Shown here in pieces: positions 1 to 4,844 of a DNA stretch of 8,160 nucleotides (the stretch's first letter is position 1; every line of letters starts with the position of its first letter). The DNA lies in assembly GCA_019247245.1 (NCBI GenBank), contig JAFAPF010000338.1:1-8160 (forward strand), in the 5' to 3' direction. Made by a program: the position numbers and the translations under genes. The notes beneath the pieces are model-generated. The model saw only the letters and a list, made by a program, of their open reading frames with translations. It was not told the DNA's origin and made no database searches. Source of the DNA: Rubrobacter sp. (GTDB taxonomy: Bacteria; Actinomycetota; Rubrobacteria; Rubrobacterales; Rubrobacteraceae).

Positions 1-18
1 GACCACCGCCGGGGCCAT
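1..18 (-). CDS. possible start of a leftward gene, cut by the window edge
   Basis: Reading leftward, an ATG at 18-16 opens six codons (M A P A V V) to the window edge. It lies 18 nt downstream of a perfect leftward extended -10 (TGGTATAAT, complement of 37-45), which is why I list it. No convincing Shine-Dalgarno sequence is visible; only an A-rich stretch precedes the ATG. Nothing can be said about function. In integrated elements, the gene divergent from the repressor/integrase pair is often an excisionase, replication or transfer gene, but that is only context. Confidence 0.25.
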
Positions 19-36
19 TCTTTTTATGACACCTGT

Positions 37-80
37 ATTATACCATAAACATATATTCAAATACATATTTATGGTATAAT
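37..80. promoter_or_regulatory. divergent extended -10 promoters in a perfect inverted repeat
   Basis: A 13-bp perfect inverted repeat (37-49 and 68-80) encloses an 18-bp AT-rich spacer. Each arm contains TGGTATAAT, an extended -10 with a consensus TATAAT, pointing outward: 72-80 on the plus strand and 45-37 on the minus strand. Neither has a good -35 hexamer, which fits extended -10 promoters. An outer pair ACCTGT (31-36) and ACAGGT (92-97) also forms an inverted repeat, though its centre is about 5 bp off. The small repressor encoded just downstream is the obvious candidate to bind here and control both directions. Confidence 0.75.
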
Positions 81-116
81 TTATATATAAGACAGGTATA
101 AAGGGGCTCGGCTAAA

Positions 117-329
117 ATGCTCACCGTGCTGTATATCGGCGATAAGCTAAGGAAAACCCGTAAACGCGCTTTGCTAACCCAGCAGGAGCTAGCCGATAAG
201 TCGGGAGTGGGCATCACCACCATCATCAGGATCGAACGCAATCAAGTAGAGCCACAAGCTCGGACCATCCGCAAGCTGGCCCAAGCTCTCAACGTCGAGC
301 CTCACGAGCTGCTGAAGGGAGACGAGTAA
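117..329 (+). CDS. small Xre-family helix-turn-helix repressor
   Basis: A 70-residue protein consisting almost entirely of one Cro/C1-type helix-turn-helix domain. The recognition unit is around residues 20-42 (LTQQELADKSGVGITTIIRI), followed by the usual IERNQVEPQ turn and a final helix ending LNVEPHELL. Proteins of this size bind operator DNA as dimers and commonly act as autorepressors of mobile elements. The ATG at 117 is preceded by AAGGGG (101-106); a GTG at 126 is an alternative start. The divergent promoter lies directly upstream and the integrase gene starts 3 nt after the stop codon, so the two are probably cotranscribed. Function as the element's immunity or integration regulator is inferred from position. 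Confidence 0.85.
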   Translation: MLTVLYIGDKLRKTRKRALLTQQELADKSGVGITTIIRIERNQVEPQARTIRKLAQALNVEPHELLKGDE

Positions 330-332
330 AAG

Positions 333-1461
333 GTGGGCAAGAACGGCAATGGTGAACGCTCTATATACGAGCACAAGAGGAATGGTAAGAAGGTCGGCTA
401 CCGGGGGCCTACACAGTCTCTATACAGCGGAAGGACCCAAGCGCCGCTACGTCACCGGCAAGACTCGTGAAGAGGCACGCCAAAAACTCGCTAAGGCGAT
501 GGCCGATAGAGACGGAGGGCTCGGCTTCGATGCAGACGGCCAGACGCTAGGAGAGTACCTGGAGTGGTGGCTTGAGACCTCAGTTATGGGAAGCGTACGG
601 GCTAACACGCATGCCTCTTACGAGCGCCAAGTAGGGCGCTACGTAATCCCAACTCTTGGGCGCGTCAAGCTAGGAAAGCTCACGCCAGCTCACGTACAAC
701 ACCTTTACGGTGAAATGCAGAATCGCGGGCTCTCTGCCCACACTATCCAATACACCCATGCTGTACTACATCGTGCTCTAAAGCAGGCCAAGCGATGGGG
801 TATGGTGAATCGTAATGTAGCAGAAGACGTTGACCGACCACAGCTGAAGAGAGATGAGATACGACCCCTCGATCGGGAACAGACCCGTAGGTTGCTACAG
901 ACCGCCGAAAACGATCGCTTGCAAGCCTCGTACGTTCTGGCTGTTACTGTGGGATTGCGACCCGGCGAAATGCTAGCGCTCCGTTGAAGTGATGTAGACC
1001 TGAAAGCTGGCACGTTGCGAGTAAACCGTACCTTATCAGGCGGCGAGTTCGCCATGATCAAGACATCCCGTAGCCGCCGCAAGGTAGAACTTTCGAACAC
1101 TGCTCTTGTCGCCCTCAGAGCCCACCGCAAGCGCCAGTTAGAGGAGCAGATGCAAAAGGTTGGGCTCTGGGAAGATCATGGGCTAGTATTCCACAGTACC
1201 GTTGGTACGCCTCTATCCCACCGTAACCTTGTGCGCTCACTCAAGTCGCTGCTGAAGCGCGCCGGTCTGCCTGTGGACACCCGGCTCTACGATCTGCGCC
1301 ATACCTGCGCCACACTGCTGCTGAATGGCAACATCCATCCTAAGTACGTCCAGGAACTACTAGGACACGCTTCCATATCGCAAACGCTGGATACTTACTC
1401 TCACGTCCTCAAAGGTATGGACGGTGGGATCGGTGGTGCAATGGACGAAGCTCTCGGATAG
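333..1461 (+). pseudogene. int: tyrosine recombinase (phage/ICE-type integrase), disrupted
   Basis: This encodes a site-specific recombinase with an N-terminal AP2-like arm-binding region, a SAM-like core-binding domain (about 530-840) and a catalytic domain. Catalytic residues visible by codon: Arg in GLRPGE (958-960), Lys in IKTSRSRR, Tyr-x-x-Arg in YDLRHT (1288-1299; the first position is often His in relatives), His in LLGH (1366-1368) and the nucleophile Tyr in TYSHV (1396-1398). The best start is GTG 333, after AAGGGAGA, giving MGKNGNGERSIYEHKRNGKK. That frame differs from the main frame, which is entered only at about 421. The segment 407-418 reads AYTV in the third frame, so one or two indels lie at 403-421. 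A TGA at 985-987 then interrupts LALR*SDVDL where relatives have Trp (TGG). ATG 349 in the main frame gives a non-family N-terminus and is rejected as the start. The nucleophile is encoded only after the stop, so neither open fragment should be an active recombinase. Confidence 0.85.
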
Positions 1462-1475
1462 GTTACGGCAGCTGC

Positions 1476-1497
1476 GTTGCTGCACAGTTGCTGCACA
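1476..1497 (+). repeat. perfect tandem 11-bp repeat between integrase and tRNA
   Basis: GTTGCTGCACA occurs twice head to tail (1476-1486, 1487-1497), beginning 14 bp after the integrase stop and ending 60 bp before the tRNA 3' end. Short direct repeats in this position are typical arm-type binding sites for the N-terminal domain of a tyrosine recombinase. The identification as arm sites is inference from position and form. Confidence 0.6.
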
Positions 1498-1557
1498 AGA
1501 GCCCAGGTTCACTGCCAGGACTCTTCATTTTCCTGTCATTTACAGGGAATTTAGAAG

Positions 1558-1582
1558 TGAGCCGCCCAGGACTCGAACCTGG
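1558..1582. other. probable attachment-site core (attR side) in the tRNA 3' end
   Basis: The integrase gene ends close to the 3' end of tRNA-Lys, so the crossover site should lie in the T-arm/acceptor 3' part of the tRNA. The element would extend leftward, with a duplicate of this sequence beyond position 1. No second full copy lies inside the window, so exact limits cannot be set. Short partial matches to the T-arm lie just inside the element: CCAGGTTC at 1503-1510 is the complement of 1575-1582, and CCAGGACTC at 1515-1523 equals 1566-1574. Confidence 0.45.
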
Positions 1583-1630
1583 AACCTAGAGATTAAGAGT
1601 CTCTTGCTCTGCCAATTGAGCTAGCGGCCC
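1558..1630 (-). tRNA. tRNA-Lys (anticodon CTT)
   Basis: The minus strand folds as a full 73-nt cloverleaf. The acceptor GGGCCGC pairs with GCGGCTC (one G-T pair). The D-stem is GCTC/GAGC. The anticodon stem AGAGA/TCTCT carries loop CTCTTAA, giving anticodon CTT, which reads AAG lysine codons. The T-stem CCAGG/CCTGG carries loop TTCGAGT. The discriminator is A at 1558, and CCA is not encoded. A TATAAT box lies 10 bp upstream. The 3' end faces the integrase, marking this gene as the insertion target of the element on the left; the gene itself looks intact. Confidence 0.96.
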
Positions 1631-1640
1631 ATAAACTACA

Positions 1641-1669
1641 ATTATAGCACTGCTGTCAGTGGGTTCTAA
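1641..1669 (-). promoter_or_regulatory. promoter of tRNA-Lys
   Basis: Read on the minus strand, a perfect TATAAT (complement of 1641-1646) lies 17 bp from a weak TTAGAA (complement of 1664-1669). The predicted start is near 1634, giving about 4 nt of leader before the tRNA at 1630. The spacer contains CACTG-CTGT-CAGTG (1648-1661). The upstream end overlaps a 14-bp perfect palindrome AAAAAGGCCTTTTT (1668-1681). Confidence 0.65.
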
Positions 1670-1685
1670 AAAGGCCTTTTTCGGC

Positions 1686-1713
1686 TTGCGCGGCCCTGCG
1701 ACGTTATTATAAT
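1686..1713 (+). promoter_or_regulatory. possible rightward promoter for a short RNA
   Basis: A consensus TATAAT (1708-1713) follows TTGCGC (1686-1691) with a 16-bp spacer. It points away from the tRNA and toward a stretch with no gene on the plus strand. The predicted start is about 1719-1721. The -35 matches only in its TTG, so this is a moderate call. Confidence 0.4.
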
Positions 1714-1719
1714 GACTGT

Positions 1720-1800
1720 GTCACTATAGCGGCTCATGATAGAGCTGCTAAGGGTCGGAAAAGGGTTTCGTCCTTCTGTGAAAACCGGCCCTTTTTCTTT
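1720..1800 (+). ncRNA. candidate small structured RNA (about 80 nt)
   Basis: Between the promoter-like sequence at 1686-1713 and a T-tract at 1792-1800 lie two stable hairpins and no plausible gene. Hairpin 1 has a 9-bp stem (1727-1735 with 1742-1750, one G-T pair) and a six-base loop ATGATA. Hairpin 2 has a 7-bp stem (1752-1758 with 1785-1791, one G-T pair) and a 26-base loop that can form a further AAGG/CCTT pairing. I do not recognise the fold as a known family. It could instead be merely a terminator region between convergent units, because the HD gene ends at 1825 on the other strand. Confidence 0.35.
1752..1800 (+). terminator. rho-independent terminator-like hairpin with T-tract
   Basis: The stem GGGTCGG (1752-1758) / CCGGCCC (1785-1791) is followed at once by TTTTTCTTT (1792-1800). 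The loop is longer than usual (26 nt), but an inner AAGG/CCTT pairing can shorten it. It would end any transcript coming from 1708-1713. Confidence 0.5.
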
Positions 1801-1808
1801 GCCGGTTT
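1781..1808 (-). terminator. hairpin downstream of the HD gene
   Basis: A perfect 8-bp inverted repeat AAACCGGC (1782-1789) / GCCGGTTT (1801-1808) lies 16 bp beyond the HD gene's stop codon. Read leftward, the stem ends in GGTTTT and then CACAG, so the U-tract is short. It shares bases with the plus-strand hairpin at 1752-1791, so the two strands use alternative structures. Confidence 0.4.
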
Positions 1809-1824
1809 CTCTATGCCTTTCTAT

Positions 1825-3165
1825 CTACCCTACCTCTTCGGCGATGGTGAAGAGCTCATCGACATGGCGCCGAACAGAGGTTACGAGGTCATCGTTCGAG
1901 GTTACGATGCGGATGCGGCAGAGGGGAGCGTGGTAGCGGGTCATATCCTCTTCGGAGAGGCCGGAGACCGCTTGCCAGCTCACAGGGTTGTGCTCCCCGG
2001 GGAGGAGCGAGTGACGGATGAGGCGGAGGCCGACATCGAAGTACCGGCGTTCGGGGAGGTCTATGAGGATATCGAAGGGGCCTGCCGTACCCTTGCGGTA
2101 GCGGGTGAGGTAGCGAGACCAAGCCTCCTCGATTCGGCGGCGCCAGGACGCGTCCTCCCGCAACCGGATCAGGGATGCGTAGCTTGAGTGACGCTCGTCG
2201 AGCTCAAGAGCGCGTTTGTAGGGCTGACGTTCGGTTAGACGTTTCACGAGGGTGGCGGAGGAGCTGTCAGGGTCGACGGATCCAAGGACGAACGCCAGAG
2301 CCCCCACGTCATCTTGCCGGACCAGCTCCTCGGAGGATATCTTGTCGGCCTGGATGGCATCCTGAACGGCCCGAAGGAACATGACCGTGGGGATGCGCAG
2401 GGCGTGATGGCCGTAGACGTTGTAGTGCATCAGGTAGCGAGCAAAGACTAAGGACTGTAAGTGTCCTACCCCCGACTCGTCCACGGCCAGGATTGCCCGG
2501 TTCTCCTGACCGACTATACGCAAAGAATTCAACAGGGCCTGGACATCTACTATGCCGTATGGGACCTTAGCGTTGCGAGCGTCCCGGATGATACGGTCAA
2601 GTGTGCCGACATCAAGGGAGCCCGAGAGTAGGTCCCGCACCAAATGTTCGGTTGGCGTCAAGTTGCGTAAGGGGGTGTCTTCACGGTCTCCCTGGGCGAC
2701 CAGGCGGAAGACGTTGTGTGGCTCGAGATCCCAAAAGTTACGCAGCACGTCGGCGGCTTCGGTCTCCTCGATTTGGCGCCGGGCAGCCTCGTCGCGTGAG
2801 ATCATACTAGGCAGCCTTATGTCCTCGACGGCCGAGGCATATGGGTAGCGCCCGACGTCGTGGAGGAGGGCTGCGGCTAAAGAGCTCCTGACATCCTGGT
2901 CGTCAAGATAGGCGCCCGAGGCAATGATGAGCTTGAGGGTCAGGCGGATGAGGTAGTAAACGCCAACAGCGTGGTCGAAGCGAGTGTGCTTCGCGGTGGG
3001 GAAGGCGTAGAAGGTGAAGCCCAGCGCATTCATTCCTTTGAGCCGCGACATCGCAGTGGTTTCTAGAAGTGCTCGAACCGCTTTGTCTATCGGGACGTCT
3101 CCCCAGACATCGTCCCGGATCCTCCGCATGGAGCCCCCGAAGAACTCCCCTACCGTGCTACTCAC
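1825..3165 (-). CDS. HD-domain phosphohydrolase (SAMHD1/YwfO-like, COG1078) with altered metal site
   Basis: A 446-residue HD-superfamily protein of the dNTP triphosphohydrolase-like group. The N-terminus RRIRDDVWGDVPID (residues 14-27) matches the family's 'DxxxG' entry motif. The metal-site motifs are HTRFDHAVGV (His65) and LLHDVG (His102-Asp103). The fourth ligand should be the second Asp of the pattern DxDRxDYxxRD. Here the segment reads LDVGTLDRIIRDA (184-196), placing Gly187 at that position and Arg191 where Tyr is usual. The protein may therefore be weakly catalytic, metal-altered, or a nucleotide-binding sensor. I chose GTG 3165 because AGGAG (3175-3171) precedes it by 5 nt; TTG 3180 is a longer alternative. 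It is divergent from the GNAT gene across 103 bp. Members usually hydrolyse dNTPs or related nucleotides in the cytoplasm; the substrate is unknown here. Confidence 0.85.
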   Translation of the reverse strand: MSSTVGEFFGGSMRRIRDDVWGDVPIDKAVRALLETTAMSRLKGMNALGFTFYAFPTAKHTRFDHAVGVYYLIRLTLKLIIASGAYLDDQDVRSSLAAALLHDVGRYPYASAVEDIRLPSMISRDEAARRQIEETEAADVLRNFWDLEPHNVFRLVAQGDREDTPLRNLTPTEHLVRDLLSGSLDVGTLDRIIRDARNAKVPYGIVDVQALLNSLRIVGQENRAILAVDESGVGHLQSLVFARYLMHYNVYGHHALRIPTVMFLRAVQDAIQADKISSEELVRQDDVGALAFVLGSVDPDSSSATLVKRLTERQPYKRALELDERHSSYASLIRLREDASWRRRIEEAWSRYLTRYRKGTAGPFDILIDLPERRYFDVGLRLIRHSLLPGEHNPVSWQAVSGLSEEDMTRYHAPLCRIRIVTSNDDLVTSVRRHVDELFTIAEEVG

Positions 3166-3199
3166 GACTTCTCCTAGCAAGTCTCTAGGTCTCCCCCCC

Positions 3200-3212
3200 A
3201 GGGTATTTTACC
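3200..3212. promoter_or_regulatory. 13-bp palindrome between divergent promoters
   Basis: GGGTA-TTT-TACCC is a perfect 5-bp inverted repeat. It lies 10 bp downstream of the predicted leftward -10 and 11 bp upstream of the rightward -10, so a bound protein could influence both genes. It is short, and its role as an operator is a guess. Confidence 0.3.
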
Positions 3213-3221
3213 CGAGAGAGG

Positions 3222-3250
3222 CTTTATACTTGTAGCAGCCGATCAAACAA
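3222..3250 (-). promoter_or_regulatory. promoter of the HD-domain gene
   Basis: On the minus strand, TTGTTT (complement of 3245-3250) and TATAAA (complement of 3222-3227) are separated by 17 bp. The predicted start is around 3215, with a leader of about 50 nt ending in AGGAG before GTG 3165. Confidence 0.5.
3224..3229 (+). promoter_or_regulatory. -10 box for the acetyltransferase gene
   Basis: TATACT (5 of 6 to consensus) lies 28 bp before the AGGAG of the acetyltransferase gene. It overlaps the leftward TATAAA on the opposite strand, so the two divergent promoters probably compete. No good -35 is seen upstream (GGTATT at 17-bp spacing). Confidence 0.4.
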
Positions 3251-3268
3251 CGTCGAGAGGAGTACCAC

Positions 3269-3796
3269 ATACACGCCGAAGAACTCGAGGCCATTAAAGG
3301 TAAGTCTATAACCTTACGGCCCCCGCACGGCGGGGACGTTGAGAAGGCCTACGAGTGGGACCGAGATCCCGAGCTCGCTGCATGGAACGGGCGTCTCCCG
3401 ATAGGGATCTCCCTCTCTGCCGCCCGACGCGACTACATGGCGCGCTGGGCGGACCCGAGCAGCAAGACCTTTATCATTGAGGCAAGTGGCGAGGTCATAG
3501 GTATGGCTACGCTTTACAATTTTCGCTACGAATACTGCGAGATCGGCATAAAGATAGGTTGCAAAGCCATGCGCGGTCATGGCTACGCCACCGAGGCCGT
3601 CGAGCTACTCGTCTCCTACTGCTTCAAGAACCTGGATCTAAAGGCTGTGCGCGGTACAACCCTAGCTCACAATCAGCGCATGCAGCGCGTCTTCGAGAAG
3701 TGCGGTTTTAAGCAGGTCGGTGATGATTCGATCGTTAGCCGCTTCGATAATAAGCGCTACGCCGAACTCTTCTACGAGCGTAAGCGCGACAGCTAG
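3269..3796 (+). CDS. GNAT-family N-acetyltransferase (RimJ/RimL-like) with an apparent ATA start
   Basis: A 175-residue protein of the COG1670-type GNAT fold. The N-terminus LEAIKGKSITLRPPHGGDVE (residues 6-25) is the family's first strand and helix. The acetyl-CoA loop is in MRGHGYATEAVELL, with R-x-H-G-Y-A in place of the usual R/Q-x-x-G-x-G/A. The C-terminal part N-QRMQRVFEKCGF is the typical closing motif. These enzymes transfer acetyl from acetyl-CoA to an amine; the substrate cannot be told. The homologous N-terminus is open back past 3269, but no ATG, GTG, TTG or CTG occurs in frame between 3200 and 3436. AGGAG (3258-3262) sits 6 nt before ATA 3269, so ATA is the apparent start. ATG 3437 would begin at residue 57 and cut off part of the fold. 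The gene is either translated from a rare codon, weakly expressed, or damaged by a G-to-A change. Confidence 0.75.
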   Translation: MHAEELEAIKGKSITLRPPHGGDVEKAYEWDRDPELAAWNGRLPIGISLSAARRDYMARWADPSSKTFIIEASGEVIGMATLYNFRYEYCEIGIKIGCKAMRGHGYATEAVELLVSYCFKNLDLKAVRGTTLAHNQRMQRVFEKCGFKQVGDDSIVSRFDNKRYAELFYERKRDS

Positions 3797-3862
3797 GAAC
3801 GTCGAGGCAACCACGCTGACCGCGATTGGGTGGTCAAGTATCGTTATGCCTCGACCGACTAC

Positions 3863-3868
3863 TACAAT
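3863..3868 (+). promoter_or_regulatory. -10 box positioned for leaderless transcription
   Basis: TACAAT (5 of 6 to consensus) ends 7 bp before ATG 3876, so a transcript would begin at or next to the A of the start codon. No clear -35 is visible. This spacing is the hallmark of leaderless genes in Actinobacteria and relatives, and it supports the choice of ATG 3876. Confidence 0.4.
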
Positions 3869-3875
3869 AACCACG

Positions 3876-4775
3876 ATGAAGACGTTGCTTGAACTGAACA
3901 TCCGGCGTCGAGGAGCGATGAGCGGGGTTTTGACCCTGGGAAGCTTAGATCCAACATTCACGGCCGCAATGAAGGTAAGAGGAGAGCCGGTCGTCTTAGA
4001 TCTCCGGTTGGTAGAGTTTGTGGAGCCGTCAGGGATCTGTGGCCTTGCGACGCTGCTGGAGTTCCTGATCCCACGTTCCAACGAGGTAGGGCTCATGCTC
4101 TCGGGACACAACGTGCCGGCTTATCTGGAACGGATGAACTTTTTCCGCATCTTCGGTGATCGGGTAAAGACAAACACTGACGTAACAGCACTCGAAGAAC
4201 GCCGGCGGGGCAACCCGGGGACTCTACAGGAGCTGGTGAACTTCCATTCGGAAGAGGAAATCCCCGGCATTATAGGCCGTATCTCGGAAATTCTGGAGAA
4301 CAAAGAGTACCGCTTACGCGAACGGGCTGCTATCTGCGCTACTCTTTCTGAGATCTGCGCTAACGCTGTGGAGCATGGCGCTTCTCCTTTTGGAGCCTAC
4401 GCTGCCGTCCAAGCCTACCAGCATATAGTAAGTGGGGGCCGCGAACGCCGAGGTGAGGAGGTCCTCGTCGCCATTGCCGACGGGGGGATCGGAGTCCGCG
4501 ACACGCTCTCGCGTAACCCGAAGTACAGCGAATATACCAAGACGGACAATGACTCTTTACGCCACGCCTTGAAGATGGGCGTCTCAGGGACCGGGGAGAT
4601 CGGACGCGGTGGTGGTCTCGCCGTGGTAGGACAAATCGCTGTCCGCACCGGCGGCTCCCTCTCCCTCCGCTCTGGTGCAGGACGCGTCACTTTTTACGGT
4701 GACCGTACCAATTCTCGCAACGTTCCATTCTTTCCGGGTACCTTCGTCCGCGTCTCCCTGCCCAGGAAAGTTTGA
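3876..4775 (+). CDS. STAS-GHKL ATPase fusion (partner-switch-type regulator)
   Basis: A 299-residue protein joining two parts usually found on separate proteins. Residues about 17-97 form a STAS-like domain: VVLDLRLVEFVEPSGICGLA aligns with the core strand and helix start of SpoIIAA-type proteins, placing Ser52 at the phosphoserine position. Residues about 145-295 are a GHKL ATPase: N-box E159-x3-N163 (EICANAVEH), G1 box D202-G-G-I-G206 and G2 box G243-R-G-G-G-L. GHKL proteins of this kind act as anti-sigma factors or serine kinases on STAS partners. The start is uncertain. ATG 3876 fits a -10 seven bases upstream; ATG 3918 also exists; ATG 3720 is unlikely because it overlaps the GNAT gene by 77 bp and yields a Ser/Thr-rich non-family leader. 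The next gene encodes a second STAS-like protein, its likely partner. Confidence 0.75.
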   Translation: MKTLLELNIRRRGAMSGVLTLGSLDPTFTAAMKVRGEPVVLDLRLVEFVEPSGICGLATLLEFLIPRSNEVGLMLSGHNVPAYLERMNFFRIFGDRVKTNTDVTALEERRRGNPGTLQELVNFHSEEEIPGIIGRISEILENKEYRLRERAAICATLSEICANAVEHGASPFGAYAAVQAYQHIVSGGRERRGEEVLVAIADGGIGVRDTLSRNPKYSEYTKTDNDSLRHALKMGVSGTGEIGRGGGLAVVGQIAVRTGGSLSLRSGAGRVTFYGDRTNSRNVPFFPGTFVRVSLPRKV

Positions 4776-4807
4776 TAGTTGAGACCGAAAATGGAGCGGA
4801 ATCGCTG

Positions 4808-4836
4808 TTGATTTTGGCCACCCTAGCACGTATAAT
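4808..4836 (+). promoter_or_regulatory. strong promoter of the DUF4325-winged-helix gene
   Basis: TTGATT (4808-4813), a 17-bp spacer and a consensus TATAAT (4831-4836) lie directly before ATG 4845. Transcription should start 1-2 nt from the ATG, giving a leaderless mRNA; accordingly no Shine-Dalgarno sequence is present. This gives the gene its own promoter, independent of the upstream ATPase gene. Confidence 0.75.
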
Positions 4837-4844
4837 CCTGTCAA

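Noticed and set aside
349..420. Integrase start at ATG 349 in the main frame
   Set aside because: The translated N-terminus does not resemble integrases, while the overlapping frame from GTG 333 does. The open reading is a by-product of the frameshift.
985..987. TGA read as tryptophan (alternative genetic code)
   Set aside because: The STAS-GHKL and DUF4325 genes end naturally in TGA, and TGG is used freely for Trp.
705..1130. Long open frame antisense to the integrase
   Set aside because: It has no recognisable domain and lies opposite a clear recombinase; it is a frame shadow.
1668..1681. AAAAAGGCCTTTTT palindrome as a terminator
   Set aside because: It is perfectly palindromic with no loop bases, so only about 5 weak pairs could form, and it overlaps the tRNA promoter.
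1736..1936. Small rightward open frame starting in the hairpin loop at 1736
   Set aside because: It has no clear ribosome-binding site, crosses a terminator-like hairpin and runs opposite the HD gene.
3720..3875. Upstream extension of the STAS-GHKL gene from ATG 3720
   Set aside because: It overlaps the end of the GNAT gene by 77 bp and gives a Ser/Thr-rich leader with no family resemblance. ATG 3876 is better placed.
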